In this document: positions 52,091 through 60,795 of the stretch, one piece after another
Layout of the letters: every line of letters begins with the position of its first letter
How positions within the stretch are numbered: the stretch's first letter is position 1
Assembly (NCBI GenBank): GCA_012960245.1
Contig: DUBO01000028.1
Coordinates: forward strand, 38,596-102,595
Direction: 5' to 3'
Length of the DNA: 64,000 nt
Source: Candidatus Binatota bacterium
GTDB lineage: Bacteria > Desulfobacterota > Binatia > UBA1149
Program-made: the position numbers and the translations under genes
The notes under the pieces: model-generated
The model's database searches: none
Told to the model about the DNA's origin: nothing
What the model saw: only the letters and a program-made list of their open reading frames with translations

Positions 52091-52867
52091 ATGTACCTAT
52101 TACTGTGTTTAACCGTGTTCCTGGCCGCTTACCTGGTCAATACGACTACCATATCGCTGTTTTATCACCGCGGGCTGGCCCACGGAGCCCTGCACCTGGG
52201 CCCCCGGCTCAGCCGCTTTGTAGCCACCTTCGGTGTCTGGATCACCGGCTTGGATCCGCTTGGCTGGGTCTGCATGCACCGCCTTCATCACGACCACTCC
52301 GATACCGACAAAGACCCGCACAGCCCGGTGCACCAGGGCCTCGTGGGCGTGTTGTTCGGGCAGTTGCGGTCATACGAGCGCGTGCTGGTCGGGCTTGCCC
52401 GCGGGGAGGAGCATTACAGCTCAAGAGTTGCCGACATCGACTTCCCGGTGAGCTGGATCAACCGCAGGCGCCTCTGGCTGCTGCCTTATCTCGCCCACCT
52501 GGGCGTGGCGCTGGCGATCGCTTTGCCTACCGGCATGTGGGCGTTGGCGGCCTGCTACTACCTGGGGATGATGAGTCACCCGATCGAAGGGTGGGTTGTC
52601 AACTCGCTGGGCCACGCCGTGGGCGGGCGCAATTTCGACACGCCGGACAACTCGCGCAACAATCACCTTGCTGCCTGGCTGATAATGGGCGAAGGCTACC
52701 AGAACAACCACCACCGCTTTCCGGCTTCGGCTCGCTTCTCGTACCGTCTCTCGGAGATAGATCTCGGCTACGGCTTGTGCCTGTTGCTCGAGAAACTAGG
52801 TGTACTCGGCATCAACCGCGCGACGCTGATCCCGCGGGGTACCGCTCAAACCGGGCTGCGCGCCTAG
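52091..52867 (+). CDS. Acyl-CoA/acyl-lipid delta9-type fatty acid desaturase
   Basis: A 258-residue membrane di-iron desaturase. The three histidine boxes are HRGLAH (26-31), HRLHHDH (63-69) and GEGYQNNHHRFP (around 205), in the SCD-type order, with hydrophobic spans between. It would introduce a cis double bond into saturated fatty chains using oxygen and reduced electron carriers. The ATG has AAAGGAGG eight bases before it. It is divergent from and presumably repressed by TetR. Its TAG stop shares the palindrome CTAG with the stop of typA on the other strand. It is shorter than eukaryotic SCD but normal for bacteria. Confidence 0.93.
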   Translation: MYLLLCLTVFLAAYLVNTTTISLFYHRGLAHGALHLGPRLSRFVATFGVWITGLDPLGWVCMHRLHHDHSDTDKDPHSPVHQGLVGVLFGQLRSYERVLVGLARGEEHYSSRVADIDFPVSWINRRRLWLLPYLAHLGVALAIALPTGMWALAACYYLGMMSHPIEGWVVNSLGHAVGGRNFDTPDNSRNNHLAAWLIMGEGYQNNHHRFPASARFSYRLSEIDLGYGLCLLLEKLGVLGINRATLIPRGTAQTGLRA

Positions 52868-54699
52868 GAGGCGCTCGCGGCCTGCGGGGCCGATCTGCCG
52901 CGGCGCTTGCGTTCGTGCGGGTCGAGCCAGCGCTTGCGCAGGCGGACCGAGGTCGGCGTGACCTCCACGAGCTCGTCGTCGGCCACGTAGCTCATGGCCT
53001 GCTCGACGGTCATGCGCGTGGGCGGCGTGAGCTGTATGGCGTCGTCTTTGCCCGAGGCGCGCATGTTGGTCAGCTGCTTGCCCTTGAGCGGGTTTACGTC
53101 GAGGTCGCTGCCCTTGTTGTGCTCGCCGATTATCATTCCGCGGTACACTTTCTCGCCCGGGCCGATGAACAGTGGGCCGCGCTCCTCGAGGTTCCAAAGC
53201 GCGTAGGCAACCGATTGCCCCTGCTCCATTGACACCAGGGTGCCACAACGGCGGCCGGGCATATCGCCGGCCACCGGCTCCCAGTCGTGGAAGAGGCGGT
53301 GCATCACGCCTGTGCCCCGGGTGTCGGTCAAAAATTCGCCGTGGTAGCCGATCAGGCCACGCGATGGCACGTGGAACACGATCCTGGTCTTACCGCCACC
53401 CGAGGTCTGCATTTCGACCATGCGTCCGCGGCGCTGGGCCATCTTCTCGACGACCACGCCGGTAAAGTTGTCGTCTACGTCGACCACGGCTTCTTCTACT
53501 GGTTCGCAGAGCTTGCCCGTGTCGGGATCCTCGCGGTAGAGAACGCGCGGCCGGCCGAGCGAAAGCTCGTAGCCCTCGCGGCGCATGATTTCCACGAGCA
53601 CGCCCAGTTGCAGCTCGCCGCGGCCGGCTACTTCGAACACCGTCTTGTCGTCGGTGTCGGACACCCGCAAGGCTACGTTGCCCTCGGCCTCGCGCCACAG
53701 GCGCTCGCGTATGGCCCGGCTGGTAACCTTGTCGCCTTCCTTGCCGGCCAGCGGCGAGTCGTTGATGGCAAAGGACATGGCCAGCGTGGGCGGGTCAACT
53801 GGTTGGGCGGGCAGTGCCTGGCTGACGGCGGGTTCGCAGATGGTGTCGGCCACCGTCGCGTCCTCGAGTCCGGCGATAGCCACGATGTCGCCCGCGGTGG
53901 CGCTGTCGAGCGAATTGCGCTGCAGGCCGTCAAACGAAAGCACCTTGGTTATGCGCCCAGTCTCGACCATGCTCCCGTCGAGCGAGAGCACCTTCACCGC
54001 CATGTTTGATCGCACCGTGCCCGACTCCACGCGCCCGGTGAGTATGCGCCCGAGCCACGGGTCGTACTCCAGGGTGGTGGCGAGCATGCGGAACGCACCT
54101 GTATCGTCCAGGCGCGGCGCGGGTGTGTGCTCGACTATGAGCTCAAACAGCGGGCTCATGTCCACGCGCTCGTCGGCGAGGTCGTGGACGGCCCAACCCT
54201 GCTTGGCCGAAGCGTAGACGATGGGAAAATCGAGCTGGTCGTCGGTGGCCTCGAGGGCGGCGAAAAGATCGAAGATCTCGTTGAGCACTTCTTCAGCTCG
54301 CTGGTCGGGGCGGTCTACCTTGTTGATTACGACCAGCGGTTTCAGCCCCAGCCTGAGCGCCTTGCCCACCACGAAACGGGTCTGTGGCATGGGCCCCTCG
54401 GCAGCGTCCACGAGCACGCACACGCCGTCGACCATGCTCAGTATGCGTTCCACCTCGCCACCGAAGTCGGCGTGGCCCGGCGTGTCAACGATGTTTATGC
54501 GGGTGTCCTTCCAGGTTACCGACGTGCACTTGGCCAGTATGGTGATACCGCGTTCGCGCTCGAGGTCGTTGCTGTCCATGGCGCGGTCGACCAGCTCCTG
54601 GTGTTCGCCGAGCGCGCCGCCCTGCTGTAACAGCCGGTCCACCAGCGTGGTTTTGCCGTGGTCGACGTGGGCGATGATGGCTGTGTTTCTTACGTTCAT
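52864..54699 (-). CDS. typA: GTP-binding translation factor TypA/BipA
   Basis: The 611-residue ribosome-associated GTPase of the EF-G family, linked to ribosome assembly and stress. Start ATG 54699 gives the canonical MNVRNTAIIAHVDHGKTTLV. G-motifs are AHVDHGKTT, the RGITI switch I region (ERERGITI), DTPGHADF and NKVDRPDQR; the C-terminal TypA-specific domain contains GRGELQLGVLVE and SRGLIGYHGEFLTD. Length and order are normal. An upstream in-frame extension to 54759 has no family match. The 3' end overlaps the desaturase stop. Confidence 0.97.
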   Translation of the reverse strand: MNVRNTAIIAHVDHGKTTLVDRLLQQGGALGEHQELVDRAMDSNDLERERGITILAKCTSVTWKDTRINIVDTPGHADFGGEVERILSMVDGVCVLVDAAEGPMPQTRFVVGKALRLGLKPLVVINKVDRPDQRAEEVLNEIFDLFAALEATDDQLDFPIVYASAKQGWAVHDLADERVDMSPLFELIVEHTPAPRLDDTGAFRMLATTLEYDPWLGRILTGRVESGTVRSNMAVKVLSLDGSMVETGRITKVLSFDGLQRNSLDSATAGDIVAIAGLEDATVADTICEPAVSQALPAQPVDPPTLAMSFAINDSPLAGKEGDKVTSRAIRERLWREAEGNVALRVSDTDDKTVFEVAGRGELQLGVLVEIMRREGYELSLGRPRVLYREDPDTGKLCEPVEEAVVDVDDNFTGVVVEKMAQRRGRMVEMQTSGGGKTRIVFHVPSRGLIGYHGEFLTDTRGTGVMHRLFHDWEPVAGDMPGRRCGTLVSMEQGQSVAYALWNLEERGPLFIGPGEKVYRGMIIGEHNKGSDLDVNPLKGKQLTNMRASGKDDAIQLTPPTRMTVEQAMSYVADDELVEVTPTSVRLRKRWLDPHERKRRGRSAPQAASAS

Positions 54700-54722
54700 G
54701 GTTAAGGGTGGGCGCGATGCGC

Positions 54723-55493
54723 TCAGGTGGAGGACAGCTCCTGCATCCGATGGTACCACGGCCCGGCCAGCGCATGGTTCTCCACGAGGTCGAAGCCGCG
54801 CAGGCCCTGGGTCGAGCGCAGTATGCCGTAGTTGGCAAAGTCGCCACCGTTGGGCTGCGCGCCACCGAGAAAGTCGGGGGTGAACGCAGCCGACAACTTG
54901 TCGAGCTGGGCGGTGAGGTTTTCTTCGGGCGGCAGGTCAAACAGTTTCGCGCGGCTGCGGCCTATCATGCGCATGACGATGGCGCCCAGCCACTTGGCCT
55001 TGAGCGCCTGCAGCCATGAGAACCGCTCCACGCCGGTCACGTACTCCATCGCTGCAACGCTCGAGCGCAGGCTGCCGTAGACCACCGACACGATGGATTT
55101 GGCCATCACCTCGTCGCTGAACGACATCCAGCCGTCCTGTTCGGCGTCGGCGCCTTCGCGCGCAAAACGGGCCGGGCCGCCCAGTTGGTCGTCGACGTAG
55201 TGCAGTATCTGGTTCGAGTCGTTGACCTGGGTGCCGTCGGCATCCACGAACACTGGCACCGCCTTCCAGTTGGCCCACTTGATCTCGGCCTTGGTCATGG
55301 GGTCGACCTCTACCGGGCTGTAGTCCACGCCTTTCCAGTTGAGAAGGCTGCGCACCTTCCAGCAGAAGGGGCAGGTCTGGAAACCGTAGAGCGTGGGCTT
55401 GTTGTCTACCGCCCTTTCCTGGACGCGGGTTTCCTGCACCCCGGCGCTGGGGGCGCTATCGTTGGTTGATTGATCGGTGTTGGCGGCGGCCAT
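54723..55493 (-). CDS. Glutathione S-transferase/PTGES2-like glutaredoxin-fold protein
   Basis: A 256-residue protein whose start ATG 55493 has AAGGAG nine bases upstream. After a 30-residue polar leader comes a thioredoxin-fold GST domain with YGFQTCPFCWKVRSLLNWKG, a CPFC redox motif as in glutaredoxin and mitochondrial prostaglandin E synthase 2, then AVPVFVDADGTQVNDSN and the all-helical C-terminal domain. It could conjugate, reduce or isomerise peroxides or similar electrophiles. It is 23 bases downstream of typA's start on the same strand, so its transcript may run into typA. Confidence 0.85.
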   Translation of the reverse strand: MAAANTDQSTNDSAPSAGVQETRVQERAVDNKPTLYGFQTCPFCWKVRSLLNWKGVDYSPVEVDPMTKAEIKWANWKAVPVFVDADGTQVNDSNQILHYVDDQLGGPARFAREGADAEQDGWMSFSDEVMAKSIVSVVYGSLRSSVAAMEYVTGVERFSWLQALKAKWLGAIVMRMIGRSRAKLFDLPPEENLTAQLDKLSAAFTPDFLGGAQPNGGDFANYGILRSTQGLRGFDLVENHALAGPWYHRMQELSST

Positions 55494-55569
55494 TCGTGGG
55501 GCTCCTTGTCGCACCCGTGCGCGGACAATCCCGCCACGGTGGCACGGAAAATCTCCCCACTCAAGGGGT

Positions 55570-56682
55570 TCAGTCGGCGCGCAGCACCGCGGCAAGCGAT
55601 GACAGGGCCGTAACCCGGCGCGGCTGCCTGACCTGGTGGCGGTCGTGGCCGCCGGTCAGGTAGGCGAACGACAGCCCCGTGTCGGGGTCGGCCCAGGCCA
55701 CCTGCCCACCGGCACCGCCGTGGCCGAAGGCGCGCGCAGAAACCGTGCGCCCGAAGCCTCGCAAGTGGGGGTCGGTTTCGCCTGCCCGCACCAGGCCCAG
55801 CGTGCGGCAGGCGGGTACGCCTGTGCTGAGACCCTTCATGTTCTGGCGCACGTTGGCGCGAGCATCTTCGAGTACGGCCGGGTTCCAGGCGCCGGCCGGG
55901 TCGTGCAGCAGGGCCTGGTAAAACATCGCCAGGTCGGTGGCCCGGGCAAAGCCACCCGCGCCGGGAACGCCCAGCTCGCGGATATCGGGCAGGTTGAAGG
56001 CCTGCACCATTTCCTCGGTCACTTCGCTTTCCGGTAGTTCGCGCATTCCGAACGCAGCCTCGAGCTCGTCGGCGTTGGCCGCTTCGCCCACCGAGGTCAC
56101 CGGGGCCAAGTTGGCTTGCGCGTCATGGGCGATCCCTAGCAGGCGCGGCAGACCGCAGGGCGAAGTCACTCGCTGCTCCACGAGGTCGCGAAAGTCGCTG
56201 CCGCTCACGCGTTCGAGTACCTCGGCCAGTACCCAGTGAGCCGAGGTAGCGTGGTAGTCGAAGGCCGAACCCGGTTGCCACTCAAGGCGCCAGCGCGCGA
56301 AGTTCTCGAGCCGTCCCTCGCGCGTGCTCCAGAGGGGCGGGCCCATGGGTGCGCTGGGAAACCCCGAGGTGTGCAGCATTACCTGTTCCAGGGTTACCTC
56401 GTCTTTGCCGTTGCTGCCGAACTCGGGGATCCACTCGACCACCGGCCTGGCGACGTCGAGCAGCCCGTCGCCAATCAGCGCCCAGGCGGCGGCCGCGAGC
56501 AGTGGCTTGCTGGACGAAAAAATACAGAAACGCGTGTCGTCGTCGGCGTCGCCAAGCGTCAGCGATTCTACGATCTCGCCCTCGTAGCCCACCGCCAACT
56601 GGCAGGACGGCAGCAGGCCCTGGTCGATTTCGCGCCGCGCGCGGTCGACGAGCGCCGCCAGTTTCTGATTGTCCAAGCTCAT
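55570..56682 (-). CDS. Class C beta-lactamase-like serine hydrolase (esterase)
   Basis: A 370-residue member of the beta-lactamase/penicillin-binding fold, most of which in such settings are esterases. The catalytic Ser/Lys pair is in CIFSSSKPLLAAAAW (SxxK), Tyr in DYHATSAHW and the KTG-equivalent is HGGAGG. No signal peptide is visible, unlike true AmpC enzymes, favouring a cytoplasmic esterase that hydrolyses esters or lactones. It is divergent from the thioredoxin-UGSC operon and shares its 5' region. Confidence 0.88.
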   Translation of the reverse strand: MSLDNQKLAALVDRARREIDQGLLPSCQLAVGYEGEIVESLTLGDADDDTRFCIFSSSKPLLAAAAWALIGDGLLDVARPVVEWIPEFGSNGKDEVTLEQVMLHTSGFPSAPMGPPLWSTREGRLENFARWRLEWQPGSAFDYHATSAHWVLAEVLERVSGSDFRDLVEQRVTSPCGLPRLLGIAHDAQANLAPVTSVGEAANADELEAAFGMRELPESEVTEEMVQAFNLPDIRELGVPGAGGFARATDLAMFYQALLHDPAGAWNPAVLEDARANVRQNMKGLSTGVPACRTLGLVRAGETDPHLRGFGRTVSARAFGHGGAGGQVAWADPDTGLSFAYLTGGHDRHQVRQPRRVTALSSLAAVLRAD

Positions 56683-56795
56683 CTTGTTCCGGAAGGGGAA
56701 GACCTAGCTTTTGCAGGTTTGCGACGTGTTCTCAAAGGCCAAAAACCGGGGGTCTGGCCGTTGCCCGCGAGGGCGTGTATTCTCTCGCGACCGTC

Positions 56796-58292
56796 ATGGA
56801 CGCCGCCCCCGAGATAGATTCTTCCCCGGACGCCGGGCCGTCGCAGCTGCCAGCGAACGGGCTCGTGGCATTCGTCAAGCGCGACTGCCCTACCTGCGAG
56901 CTTGTCGGGCCCGTGCTGGCCGAGCTGGCCGCTGCCGCGAAAACAGCCGCCAGCCCACTTTCGGTATACAGCCAGGACGATCCGTCGTTTCCCGAGGGCC
57001 TGCACCCGCGCGACGACCGCGAGCTGGCGGCCTCCTGGCGCAACAAGATAGAAACCGTGCCCACGCTGCTGCGCCTGGTCGATGGCCGTGAAACCGGCCG
57101 CGTGGTGGGCTGGCACCGCGCAGAGTGGCAAGAGTTGACCGGTGTTGACCCGCTGGGAGCCGACCTGCCCGATAGCCGACCCGGTTGCGGCTCGCTGTCG
57201 GTCGATCCCGCGCGCGAGTCGCAACTCAGGGCGCGTTTTGAAAGCGGCCGCCTGTCGGCACGACGAATTCAACTCGCCGAACTCGAAGACGAGTTTGAGC
57301 TGGCCCACGAGCGCGGTTGGAGCGACGGTCTTCCCGTCGTGCCGCCTACCGAGCGACGCGTGCTCGACATGCTCGAAGGTACTGAACGCGACCCCGCCGA
57401 GATCGTGGCCACGGTGCCGCCAGACCTCGTTGACTGCACGGTAGAAAAAGTAGCCATCAACGCCGTCATGGCAGGCTGCCGACCCGAGTACCTGCCGGTA
57501 GTGCTGGCCGCCGTTGAAGCCGTGTGCAGCGACGAGTTCAACATGCACGGTGTGCTGGCCACGACCATGGGCGTTGGCCCTGTCTTGATCGTCAACGGCC
57601 CGCTGCGCCGCCGCATCAACATGAACTCCGGCGTCAACGTGCTCGGCCAGGGCAACCGCGCCAACGCGACCATCGGCCGCGCCCTGCAACTGGTCATCCG
57701 CAACGTGGGCGGCGGCCGCCCCGACGGAGTAGACCGAGCGACCTACGGCAACCCCGGCAAGCTGGGGCTGTGTTTTGCCGAGGGCGAAGAAGACTCGCCG
57801 TGGCAGTCGTTGGCCGTTGACCGTGGCTTCGACCCCTCGGCCAATACCGTCACCGTGTTTACCGGCGAGGCGCCGCGCACGGTGGTCGACCAGCTGTCGC
57901 GCGAGCCCGAGTCGCTGGCGCGCTCGCTGGCCGCCGGCCTCATGGGCGTGCTGCATCCCAAGCTGGGTTTTTTCATAGATGCCATGCTGGTCATCGGCCC
58001 TGAGCACGCGCGCGTGTTTGCCGACGCGGGTTGGGGCAAGCAGCAACTCATTGACCGCCTGCACGAGCTGACTACCGTGCCGGCCAGCGAAATGACCCGC
58101 GGCACGGGTGGCATTGAAGAGGGGCTACCGCTGCCCGCCGAAATGGCCGACCAGCCCGTGGGCAAGTTCGTGCCGGGTGCGCTGCACCTGGTTTTTGCCG
58201 GCGGCGGGGCGGGGCTTTTCTCGGTCGTCATCGGCGGCTGGCTCAACGGCGACGCGGGCAGCCGCATGACCACGAGGGAGATCGGCAGATGA
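56796..58292 (+). CDS. Thioredoxin-domain protein encoded with the UGSC selenoprotein
   Basis: From ATG 56796 the protein has 498 residues. The first 100 form a thioredoxin-like fold with a CPTC active site (C31-P-T-C34) and a cis-Pro region (IETVPTLLRLVDG). The remaining 380 form a large domain of unknown function with GWSDGLPVVPPTERRVLDML, MNSGVNVLGQGNRANATIGR and a Gly-rich end (FAGGGAGLFSVVIGGWLNGD). There is no export signal. It overlaps the selenoprotein start by four bases (ATGA), so the thioredoxin domain is a natural electron donor for the Sec residue. The function of the big domain is unknown to me; proteins like it are found beside UGSC genes. Confidence 0.75.
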   Translation: MDAAPEIDSSPDAGPSQLPANGLVAFVKRDCPTCELVGPVLAELAAAAKTAASPLSVYSQDDPSFPEGLHPRDDRELAASWRNKIETVPTLLRLVDGRETGRVVGWHRAEWQELTGVDPLGADLPDSRPGCGSLSVDPARESQLRARFESGRLSARRIQLAELEDEFELAHERGWSDGLPVVPPTERRVLDMLEGTERDPAEIVATVPPDLVDCTVEKVAINAVMAGCRPEYLPVVLAAVEAVCSDEFNMHGVLATTMGVGPVLIVNGPLRRRINMNSGVNVLGQGNRANATIGRALQLVIRNVGGGRPDGVDRATYGNPGKLGLCFAEGEEDSPWQSLAVDRGFDPSANTVTVFTGEAPRTVVDQLSREPESLARSLAAGLMGVLHPKLGFFIDAMLVIGPEHARVFADAGWGKQQLIDRLHELTTVPASEMTRGTGGIEEGLPLPAEMADQPVGKFVPGALHLVFAGGGAGLFSVVIGGWLNGDAGSRMTTREIGR

Positions 58293-58822
58293 ACGAAGAA
58301 CAAGCAGCCACGCGAACCTTACTCGACCCGGGCAACGAGCGCGTCCCGGGGCAGCGACCGGCCGCGCCCAGGCTCGGTGGCATTGAGGGGCGGACGGTCG
58401 GCCTGCTCGATATTTCCAAGCCCCGCGGCGACGTTTTTCTCAACACCCTCGAGGCGTTGCTCACGAAGCGCGGCGCGCGCGTGCTGCGCTACGCCAAGCC
58501 CACCTTCACCAAGCCGGCGCCGGTGGACCTGAGGCAGAAGATCGCCGTGGAGTGCGAGGCCGTCGTGGAGGCCCTGGCCGATTGAGGCAGCTGCACGACG
58601 TGCAGTGTGCACGACATCGCAGATCTTGAATCACGCGGCATCCCGGGCGTATACGTGGCGACGGTGGCGTTTGAGCAGGCCGGTCATGGGCAGGCCGCGG
58701 CGCTGGGCGCGACCGAGGCCGGCGTGTTCGTGGCCCACCCGGTGCAGGACCGCAGCGACGAAGAAATGAAAGAGATGGCCAGGCTCGCAGTCGATGGCCT
58801 GCTGGAGAGAATAACAGGATGA
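58289..58822 (+). CDS. UGSC-family selenoprotein (Sec encoded by in-frame TGA at 58583-58585)
   Basis: Read through the TGA, one continuous frame gives 177 residues with Sec at 99. N-terminal part: TVGLLDISKPRGDVFLNTLE, then a KPTFTKPAP strand. The residues around the TGA read D-Sec-G-S-C-T-T-C-S, the motif that names the UGSC family of predicted selenoproteins. After it: IPGVYVATVAFEQAG and VFVAHPVQDRSDEEMKEMA, the conserved C-terminal half. As a stop it would cut the protein before the redox centre. Support: homologous protein on both sides of the TGA in one frame, a hairpin just downstream, and four-base ATGA overlaps with the genes on both sides. Some relatives have Cys instead of Sec. 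The catalysed reaction is unknown; the Sec99/Cys102 pair suggests thiol-redox chemistry. Confidence 0.9.
58591..58605 (+). other. Candidate bacterial SECIS hairpin
   Basis: CTGCAC, loop GAC, GTGCAG form a perfect six-pair stem that begins five bases after the TGA and has a loop starting with G, as in bacterial SECIS elements read by SelB. An alternative stem GTGCA/TGCAC (58600-58612) could compete. Distance to the loop is short compared with fdhF, so the exact structure is uncertain. Confidence 0.5.
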
Positions 58823-59847
58823 CAACAACGGCGCCTTACACGTTGATAGACCCGCTTCTCAGTGACTCGGAGGCCGCCGAGCTGCTCGAGCTGTTCGAGC
58901 GCTTCGGCAGCTACGGCATGTATTCCGAGGAAGGCCTGAACGAAGGCATTGGCGAGGGCCTGCCGCAGCGGTTCGACGCGGCCTACAATTTCATAAACAC
59001 CGGCGGCCGCTTCGGGCAGCACGAGGACCTCGAGGTGCTGGTGGCCCGCACAAACTACTTCCGTGAAACCTACAGCTACGGAGACGATGTCGCCGCACCG
59101 GGCATAGAGGTGATGCGCGATCACCCTGGCCTGGCCCAGGCCGCGCGCAAACTGTACGGCCGCGACGTGATCGTGCCGGCCATAGTGTACGCCAACGTAC
59201 TCGTGCCGGGGCAGGAGCTGGCCGTGCACACCGACGTGCCCGAGTTCCGCGGGGTCAGTCGCAAGAACACCTCCCAGTGGCTGCTGGTGGTAATGCACCA
59301 CAGCGGCTTGTTCGAACAGTGGCGCATGCCAATCGCCACCGCCGTGGCCTGGTTCCAGCACGCCGAGGGTGGCGCCTTCGCGTTTTACCCCCGCGGCGCC
59401 GAGGGCGGCCCGAGCACCGTGCCGGCAGCGTTTAACACGGCAGTGGTCATCGACACCGATTCGGTATTTCACGGCGTGGACCGGGTGCGACAGGCCGCCG
59501 GCAACATGCCGCTGCTCAAGCCGGGCATGCGCATGACCAGCGACGGTCCGGGTACGGGTCGCTGGAGAGTGGTTCACGAGAATGACGAACTCGGTGCCTG
59601 GGATTTTAACGAACTACGCCTGTCCGTGTCGTGGAAGGCTTACTGCTTCAACGACCAGGCGGAGCGACAGACCTGGGCCGACGGCAGCGACGACCTGGGA
59701 GTAGATTTCATACTCGACCGCCTGCTGGACGACCTGCGTAGTCGCGGCCGCGTCAAGGGCGACCGCCCCGGGTCGAACCGCGAGCTGGCCGAGATGCTGG
59801 TGGACGAGTACATAAAGTTTCCGCCCGCCGAGCAGGCGGCGGCCTGA
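58819..59847 (+). CDS. 2OG-Fe(II) oxygenase-like protein coupled to the selenoprotein
   Basis: A 342-residue jelly-roll-type protein that starts in the ATGA overlap with the selenoprotein stop. The iron facial triad is visible as H137-T-D139 (LAVHTDVPEFRG) and the distal His 218 (SVFHGVDRV). A C-terminal Arg in LRLSVSWKAYCF could bind the oxoglutarate carboxylate. It does not look like a standard PhyH, and I cannot place it in a named subfamily. Coupling suggests it oxidises a substrate in a pathway shared with the selenoprotein. It is followed 25 bases later by a true PhyH-type enzyme. Confidence 0.65.
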   Translation: MTTTAPYTLIDPLLSDSEAAELLELFERFGSYGMYSEEGLNEGIGEGLPQRFDAAYNFINTGGRFGQHEDLEVLVARTNYFRETYSYGDDVAAPGIEVMRDHPGLAQAARKLYGRDVIVPAIVYANVLVPGQELAVHTDVPEFRGVSRKNTSQWLLVVMHHSGLFEQWRMPIATAVAWFQHAEGGAFAFYPRGAEGGPSTVPAAFNTAVVIDTDSVFHGVDRVRQAAGNMPLLKPGMRMTSDGPGTGRWRVVHENDELGAWDFNELRLSVSWKAYCFNDQAERQTWADGSDDLGVDFILDRLLDDLRSRGRVKGDRPGSNRELAEMLVDEYIKFPPAEQAAA

Positions 59848-59872
59848 GCTGTCGCGCGAGGAGTGGCCCGAT

Positions 59873-60775
59873 ATGCCTGAACTGGAAGTAAAACACCTGC
59901 CCGCCGACTCGGCGCCCGAAGACATAGCCGCCCGCCTGGCCGAGGACGGCGCGGTGGTGCTCGACCGCCTGGTCGACGACGCCCTCATGGATCGCCTGGC
60001 CGAGGAGTTGCGCCCATCGATGGAGGCTACGCGCACGGGGCCCGACGAGTTCTCGGGCCACAGCACGCGCCGCACCGGTGCGCTCATCGCCCGCTCCGAG
60101 ACCGCACGCGAGCTGGTGATGAACGAGAAAATCCTGGCAACAGTGGGCAAGGTGCTCGGTCACGCCAGCAACTTCCAGCTTCACCTGACGCAGATCATCG
60201 CCATCGGTCCGGGTGGCGAGGCGCAGCCCGTCCACCGCGACCAGTGGGCCTTCGACTTCTTTCCCTTTCCCGACGGTTACGAGGTGCAGTGCAACACCAT
60301 CTGGGCGATGACAGATTTTACCGAGGAGAACGGCGCCACCCGCGTGGTGCCGGGTAGCCATCGTGCTGGCGACGGATTGCGCTATTCGCAGGAGGACACT
60401 GTGTCGGCCACCATGCAACGCGGCTCGGTGTTGCTCTACACCGGCAGCGTCTACCACGGCGGTGGCGCCAACAAGTCCGACGCTACACGATGCGGGGTCA
60501 ACATAACTTACAACCTGGCGTGGCTCAGGCAGGAGGAGAACCAGTACCTGTCGGTGCCGCCGGAGATAGCCCGCGAGCTGCCCGACGACCTGCTGAGGTT
60601 GATGGGCTATTCACGCGGTGCCTACGCGCTGGGCTACGTCGGTGACCTGAAGGATCCGCTCAAGGTACTGCGCGGCGAAGAGACCACGGTCGAAAGCACC
60701 GGCCTGGGCACCTACGAGAAGGCCATGGAGCGAGCCGAGCAACTGCGCGCCCAGCTAGCAGACAGCGGCGACTGA
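59873..60775 (+). CDS. Phytanoyl-CoA dioxygenase family protein (PhyH)
   Basis: A 300-residue 2OG-Fe(II) dioxygenase. The iron ligands are H121-R-D123 (PVHRDQWAFDFF) and H195 (VYHGGGANKS), with R near 207 (ATRCGVNITY) for oxoglutarate. ENGATRVVPGSHRAGDG is the classic PhyH strand between them. It would hydroxylate an aliphatic or CoA-bound substrate, consuming O2 and 2-oxoglutarate. Its AGGAG ribosome site is 12 bases upstream (59859-59863). Neighbours are the other oxygenase-like gene and the LLM flavoenzyme, so two oxidative steps may act in series. Confidence 0.9.
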   Translation: MPELEVKHLPADSAPEDIAARLAEDGAVVLDRLVDDALMDRLAEELRPSMEATRTGPDEFSGHSTRRTGALIARSETARELVMNEKILATVGKVLGHASNFQLHLTQIIAIGPGGEAQPVHRDQWAFDFFPFPDGYEVQCNTIWAMTDFTEENGATRVVPGSHRAGDGLRYSQEDTVSATMQRGSVLLYTGSVYHGGGANKSDATRCGVNITYNLAWLRQEENQYLSVPPEIARELPDDLLRLMGYSRGAYALGYVGDLKDPLKVLRGEETTVESTGLGTYEKAMERAEQLRAQLADSGD

Positions 60776-60795
60776 GCGGGCGACCGGGCCTGCCT

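Noticed and set aside
58583..58585. TGA as the true stop of a 98-residue protein
   Set aside because: The frame continues with conserved UGSC-family sequence and couples to the next gene.
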